From: Prochlorococcus sp. AG-418-G18
GTDB taxonomy: Bacteria > Cyanobacteriota > Cyanobacteriia > PCC-6307 > Cyanobiaceae
NCBI GenBank assembly: GCA_003214215.1
Contig: QCLX01000003.1
Location: forward strand, 21,360-85,359
DNA: 64,000 bases
Reading direction: 5' to 3'
Shown piece after piece: positions 1 through 8,967 of this stretch (positions are counted from its first letter, which is position 1; every line of letters starts with the position of its first letter). The position numbers were made by a program, and so were the translations under genes. The notes beneath the pieces were generated by a model. It saw only the letters and a program-made list of their open reading frames with translations. It was not told the DNA's origin and made no database searches.

Positions 1-1
1 T

Positions 2-526
2 AGTAATCATGTGCGAGAGAAAGATGGACTATGGGCAGTTTTGTATTGGTTACAAGTTTTGGCTGAGAAAAAATGTTCGGTAAGTGATTTGATGCATAAT
101 CATTGGAAACAATTTGGGAGGAATTATTATTCAAGACATGATTATGAGGCAATTCCCTCAAATATTGCTAATCAAATCTTTGGTAACCTAACTTCTATGC
201 TTGAACATTTAAAAGGAAATAGTTTTGCGGGCCATTTTGTTAAAGTTGCAGATAACTTTTCATATTTAGATCCAGTTGATAATTCCACAAGTGAAAATCA
301 AGGTTTAAGATTGGTGCTTGATGATAATTCTCGAGTCATTGTTCGCCTTTCTGGAACTGGAACTAAGGGTGCAACATTAAGACTTTACTTTGAGAAATTT
401 TTTAATCCTCAACAGAATCTTTCGTTAAATCCTCAGATCGCTTTGAAACCTCTAATAAATGATTTAGATGCTTTATTAAATATTTCAAAACTTACTCAAA
501 TGGAAACTCCTACAGTAATTACATAG
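2..526 (+). CDS. pgm: phosphoglucomutase, C-terminal part (5' end outside window)
   Basis: This is the C-terminal third of an alpha-D-phosphohexomutase, most likely phosphoglucomutase, which interconverts glucose-1-phosphate and glucose-6-phosphate for glycogen and central sugar metabolism. The frame stays open to the left edge. The residues just before the ORF-track start (SNHV then REKDGLWAV) continue the family's conserved 'HVREKDG' stretch, so the true start lies upstream of the window. The phosphate-binding loop is visible near the end as RLSGTGTKGATLR. I see no frameshift in the visible part. Phosphomannomutase is the main alternative, but the long C-terminal domain and the KDGLWAV motif favour glucose-type Pgm. 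Confidence 0.9.
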   Translation, partial: SNHVREKDGLWAVLYWLQVLAEKKCSVSDLMHNHWKQFGRNYYSRHDYEAIPSNIANQIFGNLTSMLEHLKGNSFAGHFVKVADNFSYLDPVDNSTSENQGLRLVLDDNSRVIVRLSGTGTKGATLRLYFEKFFNPQQNLSLNPQIALKPLINDLDALLNISKLTQMETPTVIT

Positions 527-559
527 AATTGAAAGTAATGATTTTTTGATTTTATTTAT

Positions 560-1849
560 ATGCATTCAGAAAATTTATTTACTAATTATTCTCAAATAGA
601 AAGTAATGCACCTTTGGCAGATAAATTGAGACCAAAGAATTTGGAAGATTTTTTTGGTCAACAACCAATCTTGAATGAGAATTCGCTTTTAAGAAGTGCA
701 ATATTGAACGATAAGATTAGTAATTTTATTTTTTCTGGCCCTCCTGGCGTCGGGAAAACTACTCTAATTGAAATTATTTCTTTTAATACGCGTTCAAAAT
801 TAATTAAGTTAAATGCAGTATTATCAAGTGTTAAAGAATTAAGAAATGAAATCGCTAATGCAAAAGATAGATTAATAAATTCCAAAAGAAAAACAATTTT
901 ATTTATCGATGAGGTTCATAGATTTACATCAGTTCAGCAAGATGCTTTATTACCTTCAATAGAAAATGGAACTATAACTTTTATTGGTGCAACAACTGAA
1001 AACCCTTTCTTTGCTGTTAATAAAGCCCTTGTTAGTAGGTCTCGTATTTTTACATTACTTCCTTTGTCAGAAAATGATTTGCAGAAAATAATACAAAAAG
1101 TCATAACTCACTATTCTAAAAAAAAAGATTCAAAAAAGGTTTATTTAACTCAAGATGCTATAAGTCATTTAATTAAATTTTCTGGCGGTGATGCAAGAAC
1201 ATTAATCAATGCGCTAGAGATGGCCATAGAAACAACTGCTGAAAATGATGCTAAAGAAATCAAGATTAATCTCTCAATAGCAGAGGATGCAATTCAAAAG
1301 AAAAATATTGTTTACGATAAAAATGGTCAAAATCATTACGATGTAATAAGTGCCTTTATCAAGTCCATTAGAGGTTCTGATCCAGATGCAACTTTATTCT
1401 GGCTTGCGCATATGCTGGAGGCTGGTGAAGATCCTAATTTTATTTTTAGAAGACTACTTATATCTGCTAGTGAAGATATTGGAGTAGCTGATCCTAATGC
1501 CATAGTAGTTGTACAATCCTGTTGTGATGCTTTTGATAGAGTTGGTTTTCCAGAAGGGTTATATTTTTTAACGCAGGCTTCTTTATATTTATCTATGTCT
1601 CCAAAAAGTAATAGTACGAAAAGTATTTTTAAAGCAATTGAAACTATCAAATCTACGAATGCTTTTGATGTTCCACTTCATTTAAAAAATAATTCTAATA
1701 GTTATGTTAATCCTCATAATTATCCAGGTAATTGGGTCGCACAAGAATATCTGCCTAAATCTTTAAGAGGTTTAAAAATATGGGAACCAAATAATAATGG
1801 ATGGGAAAAAACTCAATATGAAGAACTTCTTAGAAGAAAAGAAAACTAA
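560..1849 (+). CDS. rarA: AAA ATPase, replication-associated recombination protein A (RarA/MgsA family)
   Basis: This 429-residue protein is a clamp-loader-like AAA ATPase of the RarA/MgsA/WRNIP1 family, which acts at stalled replication forks. Walker A (GPPGVGKTT) lies near residues 60-68 and Walker B (FIDEVHRF) near 115-122. A sensor-1 region FIGATTENPFF and the C-terminal RarA tetramerisation region (LEAGEDPNFIFRRLLISASEDIG) follow. The N-terminus LADKLRPKNLEDFFGQ is typical for the family. Some cyanobacterial homologues are longer C-terminal fusions, whereas this one is the plain form. It follows pgm by 33 bp on the same strand, and its last 4 bases overlap the convergent phosphopantetheinyl transferase gene. 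Confidence 0.9.
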   Translation: MHSENLFTNYSQIESNAPLADKLRPKNLEDFFGQQPILNENSLLRSAILNDKISNFIFSGPPGVGKTTLIEIISFNTRSKLIKLNAVLSSVKELRNEIANAKDRLINSKRKTILFIDEVHRFTSVQQDALLPSIENGTITFIGATTENPFFAVNKALVSRSRIFTLLPLSENDLQKIIQKVITHYSKKKDSKKVYLTQDAISHLIKFSGGDARTLINALEMAIETTAENDAKEIKINLSIAEDAIQKKNIVYDKNGQNHYDVISAFIKSIRGSDPDATLFWLAHMLEAGEDPNFIFRRLLISASEDIGVADPNAIVVVQSCCDAFDRVGFPEGLYFLTQASLYLSMSPKSNSTKSIFKAIETIKSTNAFDVPLHLKNNSNSYVNPHNYPGNWVAQEYLPKSLRGLKIWEPNNNGWEKTQYEELLRRKEN

Positions 1850-2502
1850 AAATTTTTCGAACAACAAATAATCTCAGGATTAAAAGAAGTTTTTTCTTCA
1901 TAGGCTAAAGCTATATTCCAATTATGGAAGTTAATCTGTGAATAATTTAAATGTATGTTTTTCTTCTTATGAATTAACTTTTTTGGCTTTTCAAAAAATT
2001 GCCAATGGTTAATGTCTTGAGCTAATTTTCCATGATCCCATTTTATAGCCGCTTCAACAGCACACCATTGATTTAATATCATATTTTTTGTCAAATAATT
2101 ATTATGGATTGATTTATTGGTATGAAAAAAATATTTTTCTGCAAATTTTAAATAGTTAAAATCTCTATCTTTTCTCTCAATATCTATCCCTATTTTGCCT
2201 TTATTCCAGACTATAGTAATTGCATCTTTACAATGACTTAAACTGATATTTCCCATTCCAGAGGGTAAACTTGGAGGCTCTCCAGGATGAGCATTAATTG
2301 GAATTTCTAGAGGGTCTAAATTAAAAAGTGTTGAAAGTGATTGTCGCAAATAAGCTCTTGTTTCTAGGAAAATCTTTGATCTTGAATTTGTTAGGTTTTT
2401 TGCAATTTTAATTTCTTCTACAGTTGCGACATCTTGCACACCTTTAATCTCATAAAACCAAATTTTTGGTATTTTATATTCATACTCATTTAATAATTTC
2501 AA
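1846..2502 (-). CDS. 4'-phosphopantetheinyl transferase, Sfp/HetI type
   Basis: This is a probable Sfp-type 4'-phosphopantetheinyl transferase, which would move phosphopantetheine from CoA onto acyl carrier proteins. The magnesium-binding signature is seen as GIDIERKDR near residue 105, and the second signature is VEAAIKWDHGKL (the WxxKEAxxK region). An N-terminal basic stretch plus SLSHCKDA matches the HCK..A motif of the fold. The 218-aa length is normal. The longest frame begins with a TTG at the base where the divergent bcp gene begins, so the start is uncertain and no in-frame ATG lies nearby. It is probably the activator of the FAS acyl carrier protein. Confidence 0.8.
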   Translation of the reverse strand: MKLLNEYEYKIPKIWFYEIKGVQDVATVEEIKIAKNLTNSRSKIFLETRAYLRQSLSTLFNLDPLEIPINAHPGEPPSLPSGMGNISLSHCKDAITIVWNKGKIGIDIERKDRDFNYLKFAEKYFFHTNKSIHNNYLTKNMILNQWCAVEAAIKWDHGKLAQDINHWQFFEKPKKLIHKKKNIHLNYSQINFHNWNIALAYEEKTSFNPEIICCSKNF

Positions 2503-2969
2503 TGGCTCTTAAGGTTGGCGACAAAGCACCAGAATTTAAATTAAAAGATTCTTTCGAGAAAGAAGTTTCTCTTAGTGATTTTCAAGGTAAAAGAATAATA
2601 CTATATTTTTATCCAAAAGATAATACTCCTGGATGTACTAAAGAAGCATGTAACTTTAAAGAGAATTGGGATTTACTCCAAAAAAATAATATTGTTGTGC
2701 TTGGTATTAGTAAAGATAATGCATCCTCTCATCAGAAGTTTATAGATAAATTTAATTTACCTTTTATTCTTTTAACTGATCCTGAACCTTTCAAAGTTTC
2801 TTCTGATTACGATAGCTATGGACTGAAAAAATTCATGGGAAAAGAATATATGGGAATGATGAGAAATACTTTTTTAATTGATACTGAAGGTAACATCGAA
2901 AAAATTTACTTAAAGGTAAAAGCAGCAATAATGGCTGATCATATAATTGCAGACCTTGGGTTAAGCTAA
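2502..2969 (+). CDS. bcp: thioredoxin-dependent peroxiredoxin, Bcp/PrxQ type
   Basis: This peroxiredoxin of the AhpC/TSA superfamily reduces hydrogen and alkyl peroxides using thioredoxin. The start is set at ATG 2502 (MALKVGDKAPEF) rather than the longer ORF-track start, because homologues begin there. That gives 155 aa, the usual Bcp length. The peroxidatic Cys45 sits in DNTPGCTKEAC, with the resolving Cys at position 50 as in atypical 2-Cys PrxQ. The first base of its ATG is also the first base of the divergent TTG start of the Sfp-like gene. Its 3' end overlaps coaX by 9 bp tail to tail. It probably detoxifies photosynthetic peroxides. Confidence 0.92.
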   Translation: MALKVGDKAPEFKLKDSFEKEVSLSDFQGKRIILYFYPKDNTPGCTKEACNFKENWDLLQKNNIVVLGISKDNASSHQKFIDKFNLPFILLTDPEPFKVSSDYDSYGLKKFMGKEYMGMMRNTFLIDTEGNIEKIYLKVKAAIMADHIIADLGLS

Positions 2970-3656
2970 TTTTTTTATGGATAGGTGGTGAATAATCATC
3001 CCCTCCATAACTAAATTAGGAGCATTGATAATATTTTCTTTGTGAGTCTTTAGAGATTTTGTTAGTAATTGAGAGTCTCCTCCACAGATTATTAAAATAT
3101 CCTTTTCTGGATTAAATAAACTATTAATCACGCCAGTAAGAGAGTTGATTACTCCTTTTAAAATTGCTTCTTCTGTATTAATTAAAAAATCTTTGATCGG
3201 AATATCATATTTTTGGGGAACTTTAAGATTTTTTGTATTTTGTTCCATTGATTTTAATTGTGTTAGAAAACCTGGAAGAAGTTGACCTCCAATAATAGAT
3301 CCATTCGAATTCAATTTTGTTATTGATAATATTGTTCCAAAATCTGCAATTAGCAAATCTTTTTTGAAAGGGTTTTCAATAATTTTTAAAGCGGCAATAC
3401 AGGCAAGAGCTCTATCAATTCCAAAGTAATCAGGAAGATTTGATAATTGGATATCTTTAGTTTTTATTTCATTTTCTTTTTTCAGCAAAAAATTTGGTAG
3501 TTTTCCTACAGAAGCCCAAATTAATTGATCAAGATCTATATTTTCGGGAACTTTTTGCTCTTTTTTAGTATGGAAGAATTTAGATTGATCTTTAGAATAT
3601 TTTGCCCAATGAAGCCTACTATTGCCTACTAATAAAAAATTTATATCTGAGACCAT
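2961..3656 (-). CDS. coaX: type III pantothenate kinase
   Basis: This 231-aa protein belongs to the ASKHA-fold CoaX family (Bvg accessory factor), which phosphorylates pantothenate in the first step of CoA synthesis. Recognisable elements are the N-terminal LLVGNSRLHWAK (a variant of the DxGNT motif), a phosphate-binding DFGTILSITKL near residue 105, then GGQLLPGF, and a C-terminal LIICGGDSQLL. Position 1 of the usual D-x-G-N-T motif is V here (LVGNS), a deviation common in divergent picocyanobacterial copies, so the exact catalytic residue set deserves checking. It lies 15 bp downstream of cysH on the same strand. Confidence 0.82.
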   Translation of the reverse strand: MVSDINFLLVGNSRLHWAKYSKDQSKFFHTKKEQKVPENIDLDQLIWASVGKLPNFLLKKENEIKTKDIQLSNLPDYFGIDRALACIAALKIIENPFKKDLLIADFGTILSITKLNSNGSIIGGQLLPGFLTQLKSMEQNTKNLKVPQKYDIPIKDFLINTEEAILKGVINSLTGVINSLFNPEKDILIICGGDSQLLTKSLKTHKENIINAPNLVMEGMIIHHLSIKKLA

Positions 3657-3671
3657 TGTTCTATGATCAAT

Positions 3672-4394
3672 TTAATTATTAGTGTGGATTCCACATTCTT
3701 GTTTAATCCCTCCAAATCTTGTATTTCTGCCCTTTGTTTTAATACCATCGGGACTGCTTGAATGCCAATCTCCTACAGAAGAATAACCTTTGCTAAAAAG
3801 TGGATGGGCAGGTAAATTATTCTCTTCCATATAATAAAAAATATCTTTGTTTGTCCAATTTAATAAAGGTCTTAAAGAGAGTCTTTGACGAATTAGGTCA
3901 ATGAATTTCATTTTGTTTCTATTCTCTGTTTGACTTGATCTAACACCGCTTGCCCAGCAGAAAATATCATATTTTTTTAGACCATTTTCTAAAGGTTTAA
4001 TCTTTCTCAATTCATGATACTTATCTAAATCACTCTCTTTTTTTGTTTCCCAAAGTTTTCCGTATTTGGCCTCCATTCTTGCTGGAGATAATTCACTTTG
4101 CAGAACTTCAACTTCTAAGGATAAATTATCAATAAGCTTTTCAGCGTAATGGTATGTTTCTGGAGGAAGGTAACCTGTATCTATCCAAAATATTTTGATT
4201 TTTTTTTGGAGAGATAATTTACTGACCATATCTAAAAGGACTGATGACTGTATACCAAAACTTGTTGTAATAGCAAATTGACTATCAAACTTTTCATAAC
4301 CCCATGAAAGCATTCCTAGAGGCTTCATATCTAAAAGCTCTTGATTATATTTCCTCAAGTTAGTTTGAATATCTTTGTGGATTTTTTCAATCAT
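3672..4394 (-). CDS. cysH: phosphoadenosine phosphosulfate (PAPS) reductase
   Basis: CysH reduces activated sulfate to sulfite in assimilatory sulfate reduction, using thioredoxin. The 240-aa sequence shows the PP-loop-like ITTSFGIQSSVLLDM near residue 42 and the C-terminal redox motif ECGIHTN carrying the catalytic Cys. The Cys-Cys plus CxxC set that binds a [4Fe-4S] cluster in APS reductases is not visible, which points to PAPS rather than APS as substrate. It is cotranscribed with coaX (15-bp gap). A DASS-type anion transporter 1.3 kb away may bring in sulfate, and cysK is elsewhere in the window. Confidence 0.9.
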   Translation of the reverse strand: MIEKIHKDIQTNLRKYNQELLDMKPLGMLSWGYEKFDSQFAITTSFGIQSSVLLDMVSKLSLQKKIKIFWIDTGYLPPETYHYAEKLIDNLSLEVEVLQSELSPARMEAKYGKLWETKKESDLDKYHELRKIKPLENGLKKYDIFCWASGVRSSQTENRNKMKFIDLIRQRLSLRPLLNWTNKDIFYYMEENNLPAHPLFSKGYSSVGDWHSSSPDGIKTKGRNTRFGGIKQECGIHTNN

Positions 4395-4489
4395 TCTTCA
4401 GTTTGATTATGAGTTTAATTTTATTTCGCTCAATTTAAAAATTATTCGTATAGTTTAATAATACATTTACGCATAACAATATTTCTCTA

Positions 4490-5683
4490 ATGAAATCAAT
4501 ACAAAAACCAATAGTAATAGTTGGAGCAGGTTTTGCAGGTATGACATTTGCTTTGAATTTAAAGAACCTTAATCCTTCTTTACCTATTCTTGTGGTTGAT
4601 TCTGAAACTAACTTTATATTTAAACCTTTAATGTACGAAGTTTTAAGTAAAGAAATAAGAAGTTGGGAAGCTACCCCGAAATTTGCAAATATTTTTTCCG
4701 ATGCGGGTATAACTTTTTTAAGAAATTGTTTAACAAAGATTTCCTTCAAAGAAAATATTCTTGAATTTAGTGACGAATTAAAATTAAGTTATCAGTATCT
4801 CGTTATCTGTACAGGATCTATTCCTAATAGTTTTTTTATAAAAGGAGTAGATGAAAATTGTTATTTTTTTAATGATGTTCATGATTTAAATAAATTAAAT
4901 TCTTTTTTAAAAAAATCACAAGATACTGCGTTGCATAAAAAGTTATTCATAGTTGGTGGTGGTCCCTCTGGCATCGAGTTAGCATGCAAAATTAAAGATA
5001 TATTTACAGACCAATTTGAAATTAATGTAATAGAAAAATCAAACGAAATCCTCAATAAAAACAAAATTTTTAATAGAGAACAAGCAGAGAAGGCATTAGA
5101 AAAAAGAAAAATCAACGTTCTTTTGAATTCCACAGTTAAAGAAGTTTCAGAAACCAAGATTAGTATTTCGAGTGAGGTTGGAATAACTTCCTTGGATAAA
5201 GATATTGTTATTTGGACAGCAGGTGTTAAACCTAATTTGTCTTACTTAGAAACTGATCAAATAACAAAAAAATTTGGACGAATTTTAGTTAATAATAATT
5301 CGCAAATAGAAAACCATAAAAACTGTTTTGCTATTGGTGATATTTCAGTTATTGAAGGAATGGAGGATTTACCCATTACTGCTCAGGTCGCTATGCAGGA
5401 AGGAAATCATCTTGCTATTAATTTAGAACGTTTAATTCAAGGAAAAGATCCTTTACCCTTTGAATTTAAAGACAACGGTGAAATGATTAGCTTAGGAATA
5501 GGCGAAGCTTCAATGTCTGGGCTTGGGGTTACTTTATCTGGGAAATTGGCTTTCGAGGCAAGAAGACTTATATATGCTTCCAAGTTGCCTGATATTACAG
5601 AAAGCTTAAAATCTGCATCTTCATGGATATTCCAAAAAAAATCTATTTTTAAGAAGTTTCTTAAAAAAGATTATTCGAATTAA
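4490..5683 (+). CDS. type II NAD(P)H dehydrogenase (NDH-2), FAD-dependent
   Basis: This 397-aa flavoprotein of the pyridine nucleotide-disulfide reductase family resembles single-subunit NDH-2 enzymes that oxidise NAD(P)H with quinone. The FAD-binding Rossmann motif VIVGAGFAGMTFAL is at residues 9-22, the NAD(P)-binding motif LFIVGGGPSGIELA is near 153, and the closing FAD motif NCFAIGDIS is near 283. It is divergent from cysH, separated by 95 bp. The next genes are the DASS and Trk transporters on the same strand with a 49-bp gap. A regulatory or redox-sensing role, as proposed for cyanobacterial Ndb proteins, cannot be excluded. Confidence 0.82.
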   Translation: MKSIQKPIVIVGAGFAGMTFALNLKNLNPSLPILVVDSETNFIFKPLMYEVLSKEIRSWEATPKFANIFSDAGITFLRNCLTKISFKENILEFSDELKLSYQYLVICTGSIPNSFFIKGVDENCYFFNDVHDLNKLNSFLKKSQDTALHKKLFIVGGGPSGIELACKIKDIFTDQFEINVIEKSNEILNKNKIFNREQAEKALEKRKINVLLNSTVKEVSETKISISSEVGITSLDKDIVIWTAGVKPNLSYLETDQITKKFGRILVNNNSQIENHKNCFAIGDISVIEGMEDLPITAQVAMQEGNHLAINLERLIQGKDPLPFEFKDNGEMISLGIGEASMSGLGVTLSGKLAFEARRLIYASKLPDITESLKSASSWIFQKKSIFKKFLKKDYSN

Positions 5684-5732
5684 ACTTTTTTGAAATATTG
5701 TTTTTGGGTATATTGGGTTAAATAAGTTTTGT

Positions 5733-7541
5733 ATGAATTTAATTGCAGTAGTTAGTAATAATTTTGATGCGTTTATAACGGTAGTTGTTTTAATAATGTC
5801 AATAATTTTGTTTATTAGAAATACTATTGCACCAGAATTGACTGGTTTGTTATGTGTCGGAATATTTATATCTACTGGGGTTCTTTCTCCTGAAAAAGCT
5901 TTAGCTGGATTTGGTAGCCCTTCTTTAATTACCCTTATGGGTTTATTTGCAGTTTCCTCAGCATTATTTAAAAGTGGTGCCTTAGACAGAGTAAGAGAAT
6001 TGATTTCTTCTGAAAGTATTCGAACTCCAAGGAAATTAATTTCTTTAATAGCTTTTTTGATTGCTCCAATATCTGGAATTGTACCTAATACGCCAGTAGT
6101 AGCATCTTTGTTACCTTTAATTGAAAATTGGTGCGAGCGAAGAAATATATCACCATCAAAAGTTTTATTACCTCTTTCTTTTGCTACTTTACTCGGTGGA
6201 ACTCTGACATTATTAGGTAGTTCAGTAAATCTTCTTGTAAGTGATATTAGTCAACAATTAGGTTATGGAGGTTTGGAATTATTTAGTTTGACTTCAATAG
6301 GAATTCCTGTGTGGCTTATAGGTACAACTTATATGATTCTAGTTTCTGACATTCTTTTGCCAGATAGAGGGAGAGATAAGGAGTTTATTAAAAATGGAGA
6401 TATGAATATATATTTTACCGAAGTTACTATTCCCTCTACTTCAGAATTAGTTGGACAATCTGTCAGAAATAGTAGATTGCAAAGACGATTTGATGTTGAT
6501 GTTCTGGAATTGCAACGAAATGGAAAAGTTATTCTTCCTCCTTTGGCTGATAGAAAGATTGAACCGGATGATAGATTAATAATCCGTGTTACAAGGGCAG
6601 ACTTATTTAGGCTGCAGCAGGAGCATACTATTCTTTTAGGAGAAAACAAAACATCTTTTGATGGGGCTAATTTTTTCTCAGATGATGAAGGCACTAAGAC
6701 TTTTGAAGCCTTGTTACCAGCTGGTTCAACTTTAGCCGGTGCAAGTTTGAGAGAATTAAGATTTAGGCAGCGTCATAATGCAACAGTTTTAGCATTAAGA
6801 AGAGGTCAACAAACTGTTCAGGAGAGATTAGGTCAAGCTGTTTTAAGGGCTGGAGATGTTTTATTATTGCAAGCACCGCTAGATTCAATAAGAGGTTTGC
6901 AAGCTAGTAATGATTTGCTTATTTTAGATCAATTCGAAGATGACTTACCTTCTTTGATAAAAAAACCTATATCGATTGCAATTGCAATAGGAATGTTGGT
7001 TTTACCTTCAGTTTCTAATATTCCATTAGTAGGTTCAGTTCTTTTGGCAGTGATTGCAATGGTTGCTTGTGGATGTTTAAGACCTGCAGAGATACAAAAA
7101 TCAATTAGGTTAGACGTCATTTTATTGCTGGGATCTTTATCGTGTTTTAGTGTGGCTATGCAGATAACTGGATTAGCAGATGTAATTGCAGTTAATCTAA
7201 ACTTTGTCCTTAACGGAATGCCTCTTTATTTTGCACTAGTCGTAATTTTTGTATCCACAGTTATTCTTACGCAATTTATAAGTAATGCTGCTTCGGTTGC
7301 TTTAATTTTGCCTGTTGCTATTGAATTCTCAAATGTTTTAGAAATTTCACCAAGCGCTTTAATAATGCTTGTTTTATTCGGTGCAAGTCAATCTTTCTTG
7401 ACTCCAATGGGTTATCAAACAAATTTAATGGTTTATGGTCCTGGAAGATATAGATTTTTTGATATCGCAAAATACGGAGCTGGATTAACACTTATAATGT
7501 CATTTAGTGTGCCAGCATTGATAATTTTAAATTACGGGTAA
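5733..7541 (+). CDS. DASS-family sodium/anion (sulfate) symporter with two TrkA-C domains
   Basis: This 602-aa inner-membrane transporter belongs to the divalent anion:Na+ symporter superfamily. Membrane helices fill residues 1-210 and 400-602. Between them lies a cytoplasmic insert with two RCK_C/TrkA-C repeats, roughly residues 225-295 (SELVGQSVRNSRLQRRFDVDV) and 325-390 (STLAGASLRELRFRQRHNATV). That architecture is typical of SAC1-like low-affinity sulfate transporters. The conserved SNAASVALILPVA and GASQSFLTPMGYQTN motifs near the C-terminus are DASS signatures. It heads a tight group with the TrkH-like and KtrA-like genes (4- and 18-bp gaps). The substrate could be sulfate, a dicarboxylate or another anion; sulfate is inferred. 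Confidence 0.8.
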   Translation: MNLIAVVSNNFDAFITVVVLIMSIILFIRNTIAPELTGLLCVGIFISTGVLSPEKALAGFGSPSLITLMGLFAVSSALFKSGALDRVRELISSESIRTPRKLISLIAFLIAPISGIVPNTPVVASLLPLIENWCERRNISPSKVLLPLSFATLLGGTLTLLGSSVNLLVSDISQQLGYGGLELFSLTSIGIPVWLIGTTYMILVSDILLPDRGRDKEFIKNGDMNIYFTEVTIPSTSELVGQSVRNSRLQRRFDVDVLELQRNGKVILPPLADRKIEPDDRLIIRVTRADLFRLQQEHTILLGENKTSFDGANFFSDDEGTKTFEALLPAGSTLAGASLRELRFRQRHNATVLALRRGQQTVQERLGQAVLRAGDVLLLQAPLDSIRGLQASNDLLILDQFEDDLPSLIKKPISIAIAIGMLVLPSVSNIPLVGSVLLAVIAMVACGCLRPAEIQKSIRLDVILLLGSLSCFSVAMQITGLADVIAVNLNFVLNGMPLYFALVVIFVSTVILTQFISNAASVALILPVAIEFSNVLEISPSALIMLVLFGASQSFLTPMGYQTNLMVYGPGRYRFFDIAKYGAGLTLIMSFSVPALIILNYG

Positions 7542-7545
7542 TATC

Positions 7546-8949
7546 GTGAAATTTACAAGTAATGTTTATAAGTTAAAAGATGCTTACAAAAAGCTATCCG
7601 TTCCTCAATTTACTATTGTTACAGGCTTGTTTATTATTTGCCTTGGAACTTTAATTTTGAGCTCTCCATTATGTTCATCTTCAAAGGTTGGTTTGTGGGA
7701 AGCATTTTTTACATCTACTTCTGCAATAACCGTTACTGGCTTAACCATAATAGATATTGGTGTTGATTTAAATTTCTTTGGCCAAGTTTTCTTAGCTTTT
7801 ATGCTTTTATCAGGTGGTCTAGGATTAATGGCCATTACAACATTTTTACAAGGTTTTGTTGTAAAGGGGACAAAGCTAAGAACTAGATTAGATAAAGGAA
7901 AGACTTTAGATGAATTTGGAGTTGGAGGAATTGGTCGAACTTTTCAAAGCATTGCTATTACTGCGATAAGTATCATATCCTTGGGTGCAATTGTCTTATA
8001 TTCTTTTGGATTTGTAGACATTCAAAATAATTGGGAAAGACTATGGTCCTCGATTTTTCACAGCATTTCTGCATATAACAATGCAGGATTTTCATTAATG
8101 TCAAATAGTCTTCAAGACTATAGAACAAATTATTTGGTTAATAGTGTTTTTGTTTTTCTCATTGTTATGGGTGGATTGGGTTGGCGGGTTATTGATGACA
8201 TTTGGAGTCATAAAAAAAATCTTTCTTATAAGAAATTAAGCCTTCATTCCAGACTAGTTATTAGGACAAGTTTGTCTCTAATATTGTTCGGATCACTAGG
8301 ATTTTTTATCACTGAATCATTGCTAAATAGTCAATTTTTTAATGATTTAAATTTGTTTGAACGATTAATGTCATCTATCTTCGAAACAGTTAGTGCAAGA
8401 ACTGCAGGCTTTACAAATTTTCCGATTTCTTTGAACTCTATCTCAGATACGGGCCTCTTATTATTAATGACTCTTATGTTTATTGGAGCAAGTACAGGAG
8501 GTACTGGTGGAGGCATAAAAACAACTACTTTTATTGCTTTAATGGCTGCAACTAGATCAACTTTAAGAGGTCAGAAAGATGTAATTATTAGCAATAGATT
8601 AATTTCAGATAAAGTTATTTTAAAGGCAGTTGGAATCACAGTTGGATCTTTGCTTTTTGTTCTTTTAATGGCAATGTTGCTTAGTACAACTAATACTTTT
8701 GTTAAAAAAGAATCATTCACATTCCTTGAAATTCTGTTCACTTGCATATCTGCATTTGCAACAGTTGGTTTTGATATTGGTTTAACCGCAAAATTAAATC
8801 ATTTTGGTCAATTTATTCTTATTGTGGGTATGTTTGTGGGCAGACTTGGGATCCTTTTGCTTTTAAGTGCACTTTGGCAGGCTCTTTATAAGAGTAGAAT
8901 AGATAGACAAAAGAGAATCGGCTATCCTAGGGCTGATCTATATGTTTAG
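7546..8949 (+). CDS. TrkH/KtrB-type potassium (or sodium) uptake channel subunit
   Basis: This 467-aa polytopic membrane protein of the TrkH/KtrB superfamily forms the ion-translocating subunit of a Na+-coupled K+ uptake system. The repeated P-loop regions can be seen: TSTSAITVTGL, SISAYNNAGFSL, TVSARTAGF and CISAFATVGF. The glycine-rich gate loop STGGTGGGIKTTT lies near residue 315. The start is GTG, 4 bp after the DASS stop, which implies translational coupling. Its partner KtrA-like subunit follows by 18 bp. The paired arrangement supports a two-component Ktr system regulated by nucleotide binding. Confidence 0.88.
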   Translation: MKFTSNVYKLKDAYKKLSVPQFTIVTGLFIICLGTLILSSPLCSSSKVGLWEAFFTSTSAITVTGLTIIDIGVDLNFFGQVFLAFMLLSGGLGLMAITTFLQGFVVKGTKLRTRLDKGKTLDEFGVGGIGRTFQSIAITAISIISLGAIVLYSFGFVDIQNNWERLWSSIFHSISAYNNAGFSLMSNSLQDYRTNYLVNSVFVFLIVMGGLGWRVIDDIWSHKKNLSYKKLSLHSRLVIRTSLSLILFGSLGFFITESLLNSQFFNDLNLFERLMSSIFETVSARTAGFTNFPISLNSISDTGLLLLMTLMFIGASTGGTGGGIKTTTFIALMAATRSTLRGQKDVIISNRLISDKVILKAVGITVGSLLFVLLMAMLLSTTNTFVKKESFTFLEILFTCISAFATVGFDIGLTAKLNHFGQFILIVGMFVGRLGILLLLSALWQALYKSRIDRQKRIGYPRADLYV

Positions 8950-8967
8950 CATTGACTGAGTTTTATT

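Noticed and set aside
658-885. Opposite-strand ORFs inside rarA, the TrkH-like, pds and other genes (for example 658-885, 6329-6694, 59738-59995).
   Set aside because: They are shadows of strongly conserved genes in other frames and have no protein-family features.
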